DNA from: Symbiodinium kawagutii
Taxonomy: Eukaryota; Sar; Dinophyceae; Suessiales; Symbiodiniaceae
Reading direction: 5' to 3'
DNA length: 64,000 nucleotides
NCBI GenBank assembly: GCA_009767595.1
Contig: VSDK01011516.1
Span: 5,572 to 69,571, forward strand
Shown here: positions 37,101 through 49,100 of the stretch, piece by piece
How positions within the stretch are numbered: the first letter of the stretch is position 1
How the letters are laid out: every line of letters begins with the position of its first letter
Program-made: the position numbers and the translations under genes
The notes under the pieces: model-generated
Told to the model about the DNA's origin: nothing
Database searches by the model: none
The model's input: the letters and a program-made list of their open reading frames with translations, nothing else

Positions 37101-40100
37101 TCAGAACAAGCTGTCACTAAAATATGTTCCAAAGCACACATGATCATCCAAATTGTTTTTTTGTTCATTCAATGATGCCAAATAACACCCGATTGGTCCA
37201 CTTGACAAAACTTCAAGCTGCTCCCCGTGGAAGAGTTATTGTCACTACGTGTCTAGCATTCACTTCCGGAATCCCACGATGCCAAGCACGCGAGCCACCG
37301 AATCACACGTGTAGGCGTAACCCAGTCATACAAAGACCATTCGTCAGTATCACAAGAAACTGATAAGCTAATTAAGCTAATTGTATATGGACATGTGAAG
37401 ACATTTGCTCGTACATATGCCACTGCAAATATTCAAACATGTACAAACCTGTAAAAATACTATAACTCATACACATATAATTACACACACACATACATTA
37501 ATGAACCATCATTATGCAAATCCAAGCGTATATTGATCACATTATGTGTGTGTGCCACATTGATCCATAAACCGGTCAATGCATGTAGCTGTAGCCAGGA
37601 CTCCTGCCGTTTCTTGCGCCCCGAGCGACGTTGGCCAAAGCGTAGAGCGCCCCATTTTTGTAGGTCAGTATGGCATCGTGCCGTTGAGTGTCGTGATTGT
37701 CCATGAACACCTGGTGGCTCAGCTGGGGTCAATTCCATGGCCTTGGCTTAGGTTTTCACCAAATTGCCAGGAAAAAGCATCCAAAATCCTATAATATTGT
37801 ATAGGCCAGTAAAGGCCATCAACTAAACGGAGACCTGTTCAGGAGGCCAATTGTGATTTGCCAAGCTGCTAGTAAAACAACAAACTATATAAGATTATAC
37901 AAGCCTGTTCATGATCAACAAACGGCTGGGTTCTCCGAGGCTTTACTAGGAAATGTTCAAATCCGGGGCTCCTTTCCAGGATGGTGGTTTCCCTCGGCTA
38001 CCCGATCTCCTGATGTTGAGAACAGTTTTTTTTTTGGATCGCATGGCCGTCTGAAGAGGCTAGCCGGAGGCTAGTGCCGAGCTTGTGGCCCAACTAAAGA
38101 GAGCATGACTTCACCAGTAGAATCCACACCATATCATCGATTTCAAACAAGAAACCCAAATTCATTGATAAATCAAAACATTTTGGCAACCATCGAATTG
38201 GAGAGGCATTGACCGTCTGCCCATTGGTAGTATCTTGTCTGTTGACCAAAGGGTTGCCAACTGCTTCAGCCCGCAGGTTCCGAATCAAGTTGCTCACTAT
38301 AAGCCTACAAAGGGGAGTACAATGGAGAACCCCATCCTGCAAATGGACAACAACATACAAAAGCCAATCCTCTCCAGCGCCGTCCCACTTCAGACAAATT
38401 ATTGGCGACATACGCAACGACTTGTTGGTGATGGATTGGCCAACGGTCAACTTTTGGTCAACACGGCCATTTGGGAATAGCTTAACAGCTTTGTGAACGA
38501 AGCCTGGCCGGATTTTGTGCTACCCTGATCAAGGTCAGTGAATTGTTGCTCCCAAACCCGGTTTTGCAAAGATGAGAAATAAGACCATCACCAACCAAAT
38601 AGGAACAGGCGTTCAATCCGTCCCCCCGTGACTTTGCATTCGTCAAGCTTGAACGGTAGTCAGTCCAATAGCAATCGCAGGAAGATCAAGGGAGCCTATG
38701 GTAAAAAGAACAACATGTGGTACATGAAATACACATAGATAGATAGGTAGATAGATCGATAGATATCGATAGATAGAGATTAGAAGTACTATATATATGT
38801 GCTATATGAAAAGTAAATAGATCTATACATATTGAAAAACATATATAGCATATAGTCCTCGTTGCAGTCCTGGTATGACATGGCTTCCATCTCCAAACAA
38901 AAATCAGTCGGCATCCTCCAAGCCGCAGGGCTGCTGGGTCCGTGGGTCCGTGGCTCCCCAGCTGAGCCCAGAAACCACTGCGAAGCGGGACGCGATGAAG
39001 CCCCAGGAGCTCCCGAAGGTGTCGAGATACCTGAGCTGAGCTTCCCATGGCGGAGCTTCCCATGGAGTTCAGTGCCAGTGTCACCATGCCAGTTTCACCA
39101 CTATCAGTGGTGAAACTCGTGGTGAAAATGGCACTGAACTCCATGGCCATTTTACCACTAATAACCAGGCCATACCTGTTCAGTGTTACTAGTTCAGCTA
39201 TAGTAATCAAGCCATTTTACCACTAATTACCAGTATTAAGCCATGATGATCACTAGTGATCCATGTTGATGTTACTCATTGACTGAAAGGTACGTGAGTG
39301 AGGATTTGTGTCCTTTTTTGATGGCTTATTGTTGAACATTCCAATTGGATGAATTAAGTTGATGATTGATATTCTATCTACAGCTAGTATTGAACAATGA
39401 TGGATTTTCAAAGCATGATGCAGTGCAATTTTTACCACTACTATATAGAGCTAGTATTGAACCGTGGAATGATGGATGTAAGCTGATGATGGATGTTCAT
39501 ATTCATGATGGAAGACATCGGAAGAAATGAGATGATTGTTTTTTCTTTCTGTTTGTTCTTTCTATTGTTATGGATGCTTTGAGATGCATGGAAAATTGTG
39601 GAATGAACAAAGCGCTGTTCTCCCCCTTGAATGGTCCCCAGTGGAGCATGTGTTGACGATGTTGACGCAATATTGGGGGCATATATTGGCACTTCATAAA
39701 TCACATCTGCAATAGCAGCAGAGTCGTCCTACCATTTCCAATGCCACCCGCGGATGAGGAAACCAAGGGGTCGATTGTGGCAGCACTAATTAGTTTGAAC
39801 AGGAGAAGTCTGTACGAGGTTGAAATTGAAATTTGAAACGCTATCTTTATTGGTCCACGATTGTGTTCATGTATCCCGGAACTAAAAAAAAATTAAAGAT
39901 CAACTAATTAACTTTAGGCCTGTCCCAAACAAGCACAAGCCTGCGTGTTTCTGAGTGTTAAATCCGAACCACCCGTTTGAGAGCGCCCAACGGCCCCTGC
40001 ACCCCCTTTACAGGATTCTGAAGGACAAGACTGCAGGGGTGTACATCTGTATATTGATTTGCCCTAAAGAAACATAGCCAGAAGAAACAAACAGGAGGCA

Positions 40101-43100
40101 AAGCCACAAATCAAACCTCTAGTGGCAGCGTGCACCATATGACATTTGCAAACTACAACACCACCTAGCCCATCCACCACCATTGCAACTGGCAACTTTA
40201 GGGACCACACCGAAACCACGTGACATCCCTTGTTGGCATCCCTGGCTGGTTGGCAACCACGAAGAGGCCGTGGTTGGTTGGCATCCCTTGCCTTGGCCGT
40301 CCCTTGCCTTGGCACCCCCTTGTGGCGCCCAGCGTCTTCAGCTTCCCTTCGTTCAAAATGTTGGGCGCCAACTGCCGCGCATATCTAAACTCAGTGACCT
40401 GGCCATGGGCTTCCGGGGGATGGCCCGGCATGGCCCGGGATGTGCCCGGTGGATGTGCCCGGTGGATGTGGCGACCTTAAGGGCCTTGATGGCACAGCGG
40501 CTTCCAGCCCCATGTGCCCAGCTGATGTAGCTACCTTCAGGGTTAAGATTCTTCAGCTTGAGAGACTGTGTGATGTGTTCATGGTCTTTCATGGCTATTA
40601 ACTGCTATTGATGGTTGCGTATGGTTGCGTATGGTTGCGTATGGTTGCTAGCTGCTATTCCAGGATGTTCGCGCGCCACCTAAAGAACCGCCCCGTAATA
40701 CTGGCCGAAGCTGCTAGACTGATTCAGGGTAAATCATGGATGGGTTGCTGATTACCCCCAAACTGCAGTTGTGTGACACCAACTGGTGGAAATGTGATGA
40801 GTTGCATATCAGGCTTTGATTGTTTGATCGATTGGTTGTTCTGTAGAGAAAGATCTGTCCCAAGTTCCAGCTTTAGCTGGTCGCGAGTGATCAATGGATT
40901 GGATGATTGTTTTCCACTCTGAATTTCATGGTTCCTTGTGTTTTGCTACTAGCGCAGGTGGCAGTGCATGAATTGATTGAGAAGTTCATGGTTTGATCTC
41001 CTGTGGTCTGTGGTTGGCGGTTCATCCCAAGAGATACTGCAGTCAATTAGATAATCATCTCCGGGTATGTTTGAACAGAAAATTATATACATTTAAAACG
41101 CCAATCATTCACCATTGATGAACCACTGATGATTGGCCAGCATCATTCCATATAGTAGCTATTGACCGGCTCTTCACCGACGCTGAGCCATTTTCATTAT
41201 GCAACTATACCTTTTGGCTTCAACTATTCAAAAAACTATTTTACCCCCCACCTATTTATCAACTGTTTCCAGCCATCATCTCACATAGTAACGAACTATT
41301 CACTAGTGTAGTAATCCGGGGGGCCGCTCCTGTCCCCGCTCCCCTGTACTAAAGGGCGGCCTGCAGTGGATACCCCTGGCGAGCCGCCCGTCCCCTCCCA
41401 AGCAGGCAAAGCCTCACCTGCCCCATTCCTTCGTACATCTCTGGCAGCACAGGTTCGCCGGGATTCTCAGATCGCAGCCAAGGTCACCCGGGGACATGTG
41501 TCACCAGGGTGCCCGAACAGTTTGAACATGTTAGGACCCTAAGAAGCGCATGAAGTTGTTTGAACTGCTTTCAAAATCCTAGATTTTTGCAGGTCTCCAG
41601 GATGACGTGACATGATGAGACAAAATCTTTGATGTGTCATGATTGCGGGGTCATCTGACTCATAGGAGCTCTTGCATTGGAGCACGCTACAGGCATTTTC
41701 TGAAATACTGACTAGGGTAATGACCCAAAATTCAGAATGACATCAGGAAGCATGACAAGCAGGTACGACAAAAAGGCAAGCTGCTGACTCCCTGATACCA
41801 GTCATGAGGGAAGGGATCAAAGCTCTTTGCTAGAAAATGCATCGCACAAAAGCCAAACAATTTTATACGTGCAGCAATTTACACACGGATTACATTTGCC
41901 TCGTTTGGGTCAAAAGGCATGTTCATGCATGATTCTGCATGTCGTCTGGTCGCCAGTACAACTTGCCGTTGAACCATCGTATTTCAAAGCTTGTTCAAAT
42001 AAGATGTATGGTCATTAGGTGTTAGTCCAATTCGTGATAGGAAATGCCTTGAACTATTGCTAAGTATTGGTATTCCAGCTTTGTTTGACATAAGTCTCAT
42101 TGTAGTACCGTTGGTGGTAAACACATTCATCATCATTCATCTTGGGTCGGGCATCCGCTGGCACAAAAGGCTCCCAGGCAATCCCGATAGCGGACAAAAA
42201 GTGGTATACCGTATACCGTATACCAGCACACCAACTATTACAAGCCTTTCCCATAATCCATGGCATTGTGATCATATCCACCGCACCCAACCAAGCCAAT
42301 CAGCCAACCAGGCCTCTCACAAAGGGCTTCAGCCAAGTCGCCTTAATCACTTCGGTGAAGAGATACGGTATGCCGCCCTTCACCTTTTCCAGGAGAGCTT
42401 TCAGCTCACCTGCAGCTCCAAGGCTGGGGCTGCTGCAAAACACTCCATGGACCTGGTCTTTTTACGTATCAATGGGGTCATTTCTGAAGGGAAACATTGG
42501 CAAATATACCAAAATATACGATATACCTGTTTTTGTTTTTTGTTTCCATCGCTATCAGGTCACCCTGCCCTAGCCCCTGTATGGTGTCTCTGGAAGTCTC
42601 ATGAAGGATCTGGCTTGTATGTTTGCAAATTGAGACTGTCGTGTCGTTCTTGTGGTAGTTCTGCGGTTGTTGGTAGTGATAGTGGTGGCTTTCTCCAGGC
42701 ACTGCACCATGAGAATCTTGGCAAATGTCTAGGTGCCAAGCAGGCATTTCTGAGATATATCATTGGTGGTAGATATCCAAACCAAAGCCGGCTATGGTAG
42801 ATACAACATGATGTAACTATAGTTGTAGTATATGGCATGATAAGCCAAAAAATACTTTACTTCGAGTGATCTCAATCAACCATCACATACCAGTCTATCT
42901 TCTGGCATATCTGTTGACATATCTTACTGGCATACATATCTGTTGACATTTTTTGTGAGCATTGTCAAAATGGCGTTATTGCTCCTTCACACTATATAAA
43001 CATCAATGTCATCATCAACATCACCACAAAAATGTTGAACTCATAAAATAAGCCATGACAAAACAGAAACCGGGACTGCTAGCATTTGGTTCAAACCCTC

Positions 43101-46100
43101 CTGGTAGCCAAACCGCTCTCCCTTTCAAGTGCTAGCACTGGGATATCCCTGGCTCCCAATCGTTCCCTCCCATCAGCCGAACAACTTGGAACAACTCCGC
43201 CAGGCCACCTGCTTCCATATGCTTTGCCGCATCGATGCGGAAGCCGGCCACGCCCATCCTGGGACCATCCAAAAGGCAAGCACACTTAGTAACGCAGCTC
43301 CCTCAGGGGAAATCAAAAACCATTGAAAGCTAAGGGAAAAAAGACCCTTTAAATGTGATTGTACATTAAAGACTGTGTTTTCCTGTAAATGTTTTTTTTA
43401 AACCCTTTTAAGGATCAAACCATTGTTTTTTTCCTGTAAATGCGTTTCCCTTTGCAATCGACTTTTGCAGCATTCCAAACCACCAACCGTTCGCTCCCTA
43501 CAGCGGTCCCACCAGCCGGGAGACTCCAAGCAAGTGGTCAAATATTGTGCCACCACGGTCCTCAGCGGATCCCGCGAGCCGAACGTCCCTCCCCTTGGGG
43601 TTCTCTACTCTGCTCCCTGTTTGGCCTCGGAGTTCTCTAAGAAAAAGACGCGCACACGCACATACCATGCACATACATTCGTGCATACAAAGATTGTACA
43701 TGATAAATGTAAAAATATATATGTTCCAGCCCCAGGCCCCGACGGCCATCCCCCCAGTAGTTCAAACCTCCATGCTATTTGCAGCATTTTGGAGCCTTCC
43801 CCTCTCATTTCCATGCTATTTCCAGCATTTTGGAGCCTTCCCCTCCCATTTGCATGCTATTTGTAGCATTTTGAAGCCTTAACCTCCCATTTGCATGCTA
43901 CTTGCAGCATTTGGGAGNNNNNNNNNNNNNNNNNNNNNNNNNNNNNNNNNNNNNNNNNNNNNNNNNNNNNNNNNNNNNNNNNNNNNNNNNNNNNNNNNNN
44001 NNNNNNNNNNNNNNNNNNNNNNNNNNNNNNNNNNNNNNNNNNNNNNNNNNNNNNNNNNNNNNNNNNNNNNNNNNNNNNNNNNNNNNNNNNNNNNNNNNNN
44101 NNNNNNNNNNNNNNNNNNNNNNNNNNNNNNNNNNNNNNNNNNNNNNNNNNNNNNNNNNNNNNNNNNNNNNNNNNNNNNNNNNNNNNNNNNNNNNNNNNNN
44201 NNNNNNNNNNNNNNNNNNNNNNNNNNNNNNNNNNNNNNNNNNNNNNNNNNNNNNNNNNNNNNNNNNNNNNNNNNNNNNNNNNNNNNNNNNNNNNNNNNNN
44301 NNNNNNNNNNNNNNNNNNNNNNNNNNNNNNNNNNNNNNNNNNNNNNNNNNNNNNNNNNNNNNNNNNNNNNNNNNNNNNNNNNCGACCTGTATGCTACCCA
44401 TAGACTTCCCATATCATATATTACTTATATGCCACCTACATAGTACCCATATAGCATCTATATGTTATTTGCATACTAGTTACATACTACCAACATGCAA
44501 CCTACATATTACTTGTGCGCACTACTTGGATTGTACCACCCCACTCCCCAAACCACCCCACCACCACACCACAGGGGAGGGGGGGTGAGGATGGGGAGGG
44601 GGGGGGAGGGGGGCCAGCAGGGCTGGAACATATATAATATATATTATGTATTCATACATGCTACCCGGGCAGGAAGCAAGCATCAAATTGCCAATCGCAA
44701 TCACTACGAAGGTGATCCGTTTGTGTCTCGCCGGGGGGCTGGACTCGAGGGCAGCCTGTGCAGAGGTCTGGCAGTGCAACGAGGTCACAGTACCTGGCAG
44801 TGCTGGGAGCACCAGCTGAGCACTTCAACTGGGGCGATTTGCTCACATGGATCTCATGTCAATATGAGCAAATAGCACCAGTCTACTGTTGACATTGGAG
44901 CAGGTGAATGAGATATAATAACAGCATACATCTAAAATTAACAATATGAGCATTGTTAGTATGAGAACCAGTCTCCTGTTAACATATGTTAGCATTGTTA
45001 ATTTTAGAACCAGCTTCCAATGGTAACTAGACTGCTGGTGAACAACCAACATATCCAACATGGTGATAATCAGGGATCCCAGCTCCTCTTTTATGGCTTC
45101 TGGGGGTTCATCGTCGGGCAGCCATCGCTGCTGGCTGGCAATGTCCAGGGTAACTTCTACTAGTTTGGTTGCTAAACCCCATCAAATCCAAACAGGGTGG
45201 ACAGCTATCCTTTGTCGTCACCGGCGCCAATGTCCTCTGAAGTTTTTCTTGGCAAAATCAACTTCCGTGCAGGAAAGGCCCCGCATTTTTGGAGTGTCCG
45301 CCGCTTCCCGCATTTGAGGCGATGTTGGGACCATTTTGGGCCATGTTTGGATTGTCCTGGGGCATGTTGGGCTGAAGTTGAAAATAATATTGGTGTAATA
45401 CTGAGACATGTTGAACCCTTTGTGTGCCATGTTGAAGCTCTGTTGTGCCCAAAATAATCTCACTATATAGATAGAGTTTCCCACAAGCTGGTCTCGAGAG
45501 TTTCCGTTGCTGTTCCTCGACTATGTCCTTACAGGATGCCCTACAATGAGTGTCTGAAAGGAGAGTCTTCCAGTGTCCTCATTGTCTGCATGAGTCAAAA
45601 AGGATGCGGAGGAGCACTGCACTTGATGCTTGTCGTTGTAGTTGTCGATTCCGCAGTTGGTGCCTTGGTAAGGCAAACACAAGGAAGGGGTGAAGCAAAG
45701 CTGTAGAGCGGGAGGTACCCAACACAATGCAGCAATCTTCAACCAGAACTAAGCAATTACAACCTTCGCGTGCTGCAGCAGCATTGGCAAGAACAGGGTA
45801 AGGATGCAGCAATTGCAACAAAAGTCCCAAACTGGGTCATGACCCTGGGTGGTTCCCATGACCCTGGGTGGTTCCCATGACCCTGGGTGGTTCATGAGAT
45901 CGATCAAGATGTCCCAAGTCATGGGAAGCGCCCGGGTCCCCCAGTCCCACGTTTTCTTCCACGTGGCTCAGGTCTCCATTGAGATGGTGAAAATCTTCTT
46001 GGCCATAGATGCCCTCAGGACCGGCCGCTGTCACCGCTTGGGTTTGGCATTGGATTCCATTGGATTCCTAGCCCCTTGACACAGGCAGCTATTGCGGGCA

Positions 46101-49100
46101 TATGGGGTCCGCTCGTGGCTGAGGATCGCAGGGATCAGGGAATCCATCAATGGGATTGGATCCCGAAAGTGGGCATAGCGCCTTGATCAAATGTGAACCC
46201 CGCAATCGGTATGGCATGGTACGTGGGCATAGGCTGTAAATGCAAGTCTGTACATATTCCAAATTATTCCAACTTAGGGCATCTCAGGTCTACACATAGC
46301 ACTGTTTTTTTCTATGGCCATCCCGGAGGTTCAGCTGGGCTGACACATAGCACTACGTCTGTTGGTGTTTTTGATCATCCGAGGTCAGTTGGTGACTTCT
46401 CCTGCGAGGGATTTCGGAGGCGCGACAATGCCGGACAGGTGCAGGCATGGTCCACCCATATGATGTTCCAATGGCACTAAGGATCTCAACATATGCAACC
46501 AACGAGCATCAACCCGCATATATGTGGGATGAACTGGGATAACACTATGATGTAATGATGCATCTGATCTAAGTTGACCAAATATGATGCGGATCAACCT
46601 CGAATACGGCAATACTTCATAGTGTCATCACATTTCCACCCCTCTCTTTGTTGACATTGACATGAATCTTAGGGATGCCAATGGTGACATCTACAGAATC
46701 GATGACCGATCATGTCTACATGACAGCAGCAGCTGGCGCACCACTTTGTCCGTCCATCCGCAGGTGATTCACAAGAACATCCCTACAGAAAGATACTGTA
46801 AAGGTACACTTACCATGCAAGCAATCAGCGGATGCCCTAGCTACCCCGAAATAGTCCATGAGATTTAAATTCAAAACATGTCAAAATAAAAATCCCTCCA
46901 AGCGGTTGCCCTGATGGATGAACCTTTCTGCAAAGCCCGTTACAAGTTCGACCAAGTCGTGGACCGACAGCACTACCCTGGGGGACTCTGGCAGCCAGCA
47001 GGGCCTGAGCACTGGCATGCATAGCTTCAGTTGTACTACAGCGTTGGTGATTACATGCGATCACAAACCTGACAAAGCCAACTATCTACAAATGTCAACA
47101 TGAGCTGCTAGACAATTTAAATGATATGCAACATGATTGTTCCGTATTAGACACATAGAAATGTATAAATTCCAAGGGATCACAGTGAGGATGCTCCACT
47201 GCCCCTTTCCGCCACGAGGCTGTAGTTCGATGCCCATAAGGACTTCCAGCGATGCCAACTCCGGTTCCTCGAAAGGTTCGCGTGTTGCGAACAGCACAAT
47301 GCGAGAGCGTGAATGATTGGGCAACACTCCGTGAGTATCCAACTGCTTCAAATCAAAATGTGGGGGTTTCTCAAAATAGGGAGCCCCAAAAATGGCTGGT
47401 TTATTACTATAAATGATTAATCATGGATGATTTGGGGGTCCCCTATTTTGAGAAACCACCATGTGAAGGGTTGATTAGATGGCACCCCAAGCAACTTCGG
47501 GGGCAATGGTACTACCACCAATACTGTTTGGATGCCTCCCTACCGCTCAACTTGAATAGTTGAAAAAAGCAGGAGTGGTAATGGCAACTTGAAACTAGTG
47601 TCTGTGCGTCATGGGTCGTGATGTTTTGGTTTCACCCTAGGCAAACGCTTTCTCAAGGTTACAGGATGTAACAGGGTAGGGAAATCCATCGCTTAAACTT
47701 ACAGGTGGAGATGCCAGGGGGATCCGAACAAAGCGCAATTATGCCAGTCGAAATTGATTTGATGTGACTTCTTAGTCATTGAATCGATACCGATTTTCCA
47801 TGAAAATGGCTCATGCCTCTGGCTCAGCAACACGACTCCCAGTTGTTGCTGGGGTCCATACTGAAAAAAATCCTTGCCTTGAATAAGTGATGTGAGTCTG
47901 GGACCCATACCCCTGACCCAAAGAAATTGTTACCCCACCACCTTGCACAGCCCAACGCATCCGCAGTGTCAGTGGTCCTGTAGCTACATGGTTGATGACG
48001 GCGTCGACGTAGATGTCCACGTTGACCTTCTTGCATCGCTGCACCATGTCCTTAAAGGCCTGCATTGGAGCCGTCGCCAAAGGACACCGGTGGTGCCATC
48101 TCCGGCCGATTTTGGGATGGATCCTGGTACAGCACAAGAACACGACCATCAAAAGCTTGTCCTGATACCGATGCAAGGCCAACAGTGCGTGATGATGACT
48201 GAAATGATTGAGAAAAAACAACAGCCAAAAATGCAAAGGACATTGGATGACATTTGTATACTGAACAATAATTAATAGAATTACTCCTGTAATTGAACGA
48301 TTAGGACCTAAGGAACAACGACCAAGGATAACAATCAACACTAACCAATTCAGCACAATGTAGGTAAACATAATTACATGTGTCATATTGCAAACAATGA
48401 CTTGTATCTAAGGAATTGGCTCCGAAGACCATGTGCACTAGGTACATCATGTCTAATAAACATATACGTGTATACGTCATGTCAGAATGGAAACACGTCA
48501 TATATAATCGAACATGCTCCCATTGCTATTGACAATATCTCCTCGCAACTGCGTGCTCTCGTTGTGCTTCCTGCATGTCAGCAGCATTGGATGGATCGTT
48601 CAGGCGCCCCCATTGCCAACACCACTGACAGCTCCACATGCCTCTTCTGTGCCTGAGCGGCTTGTCCTGTGAAGCTGCGTGAAAGTTGGACCAATCTTCA
48701 AAGATTTGAGATCTGACACAGGATATGTGTCCAAATCACCCATGTATATCTACCGACATGCTCGGATGTTTGCATATGTTTGCTGTCAAAATCACCCACA
48801 CAAACGTAGAAATATGAGAATATATGCTTCGTAGGTAGGCGTCATGTAATTGGGTTCGTTCAGAAGGGTGCAGCCAGTAAGGATGATTCTGATTCCTATT
48901 GCCCGCATAAGATGAGCCTCCTACATCTTCAGCGAAACTCCACACTTGCAATGTCAAGAGTAAATGGTTGCCCGTTGAAGGTTTTTAGAACGAGCACCTA
49001 TCTGTTGGTCCCAAACAATTCAAGTGAAGTCCGATTTTAAGAACCCCACCCTCCTAAACACCAAACCGATTTGGTAGTTATCCTGCCGGAGGTGAATGCC

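Noticed and set aside
47988..48059. GT donor directly after VINH in amylase exon 6
   Set aside because: Would lose phase with exon 7; the GA donor nine bases later restores both phase and family wording.
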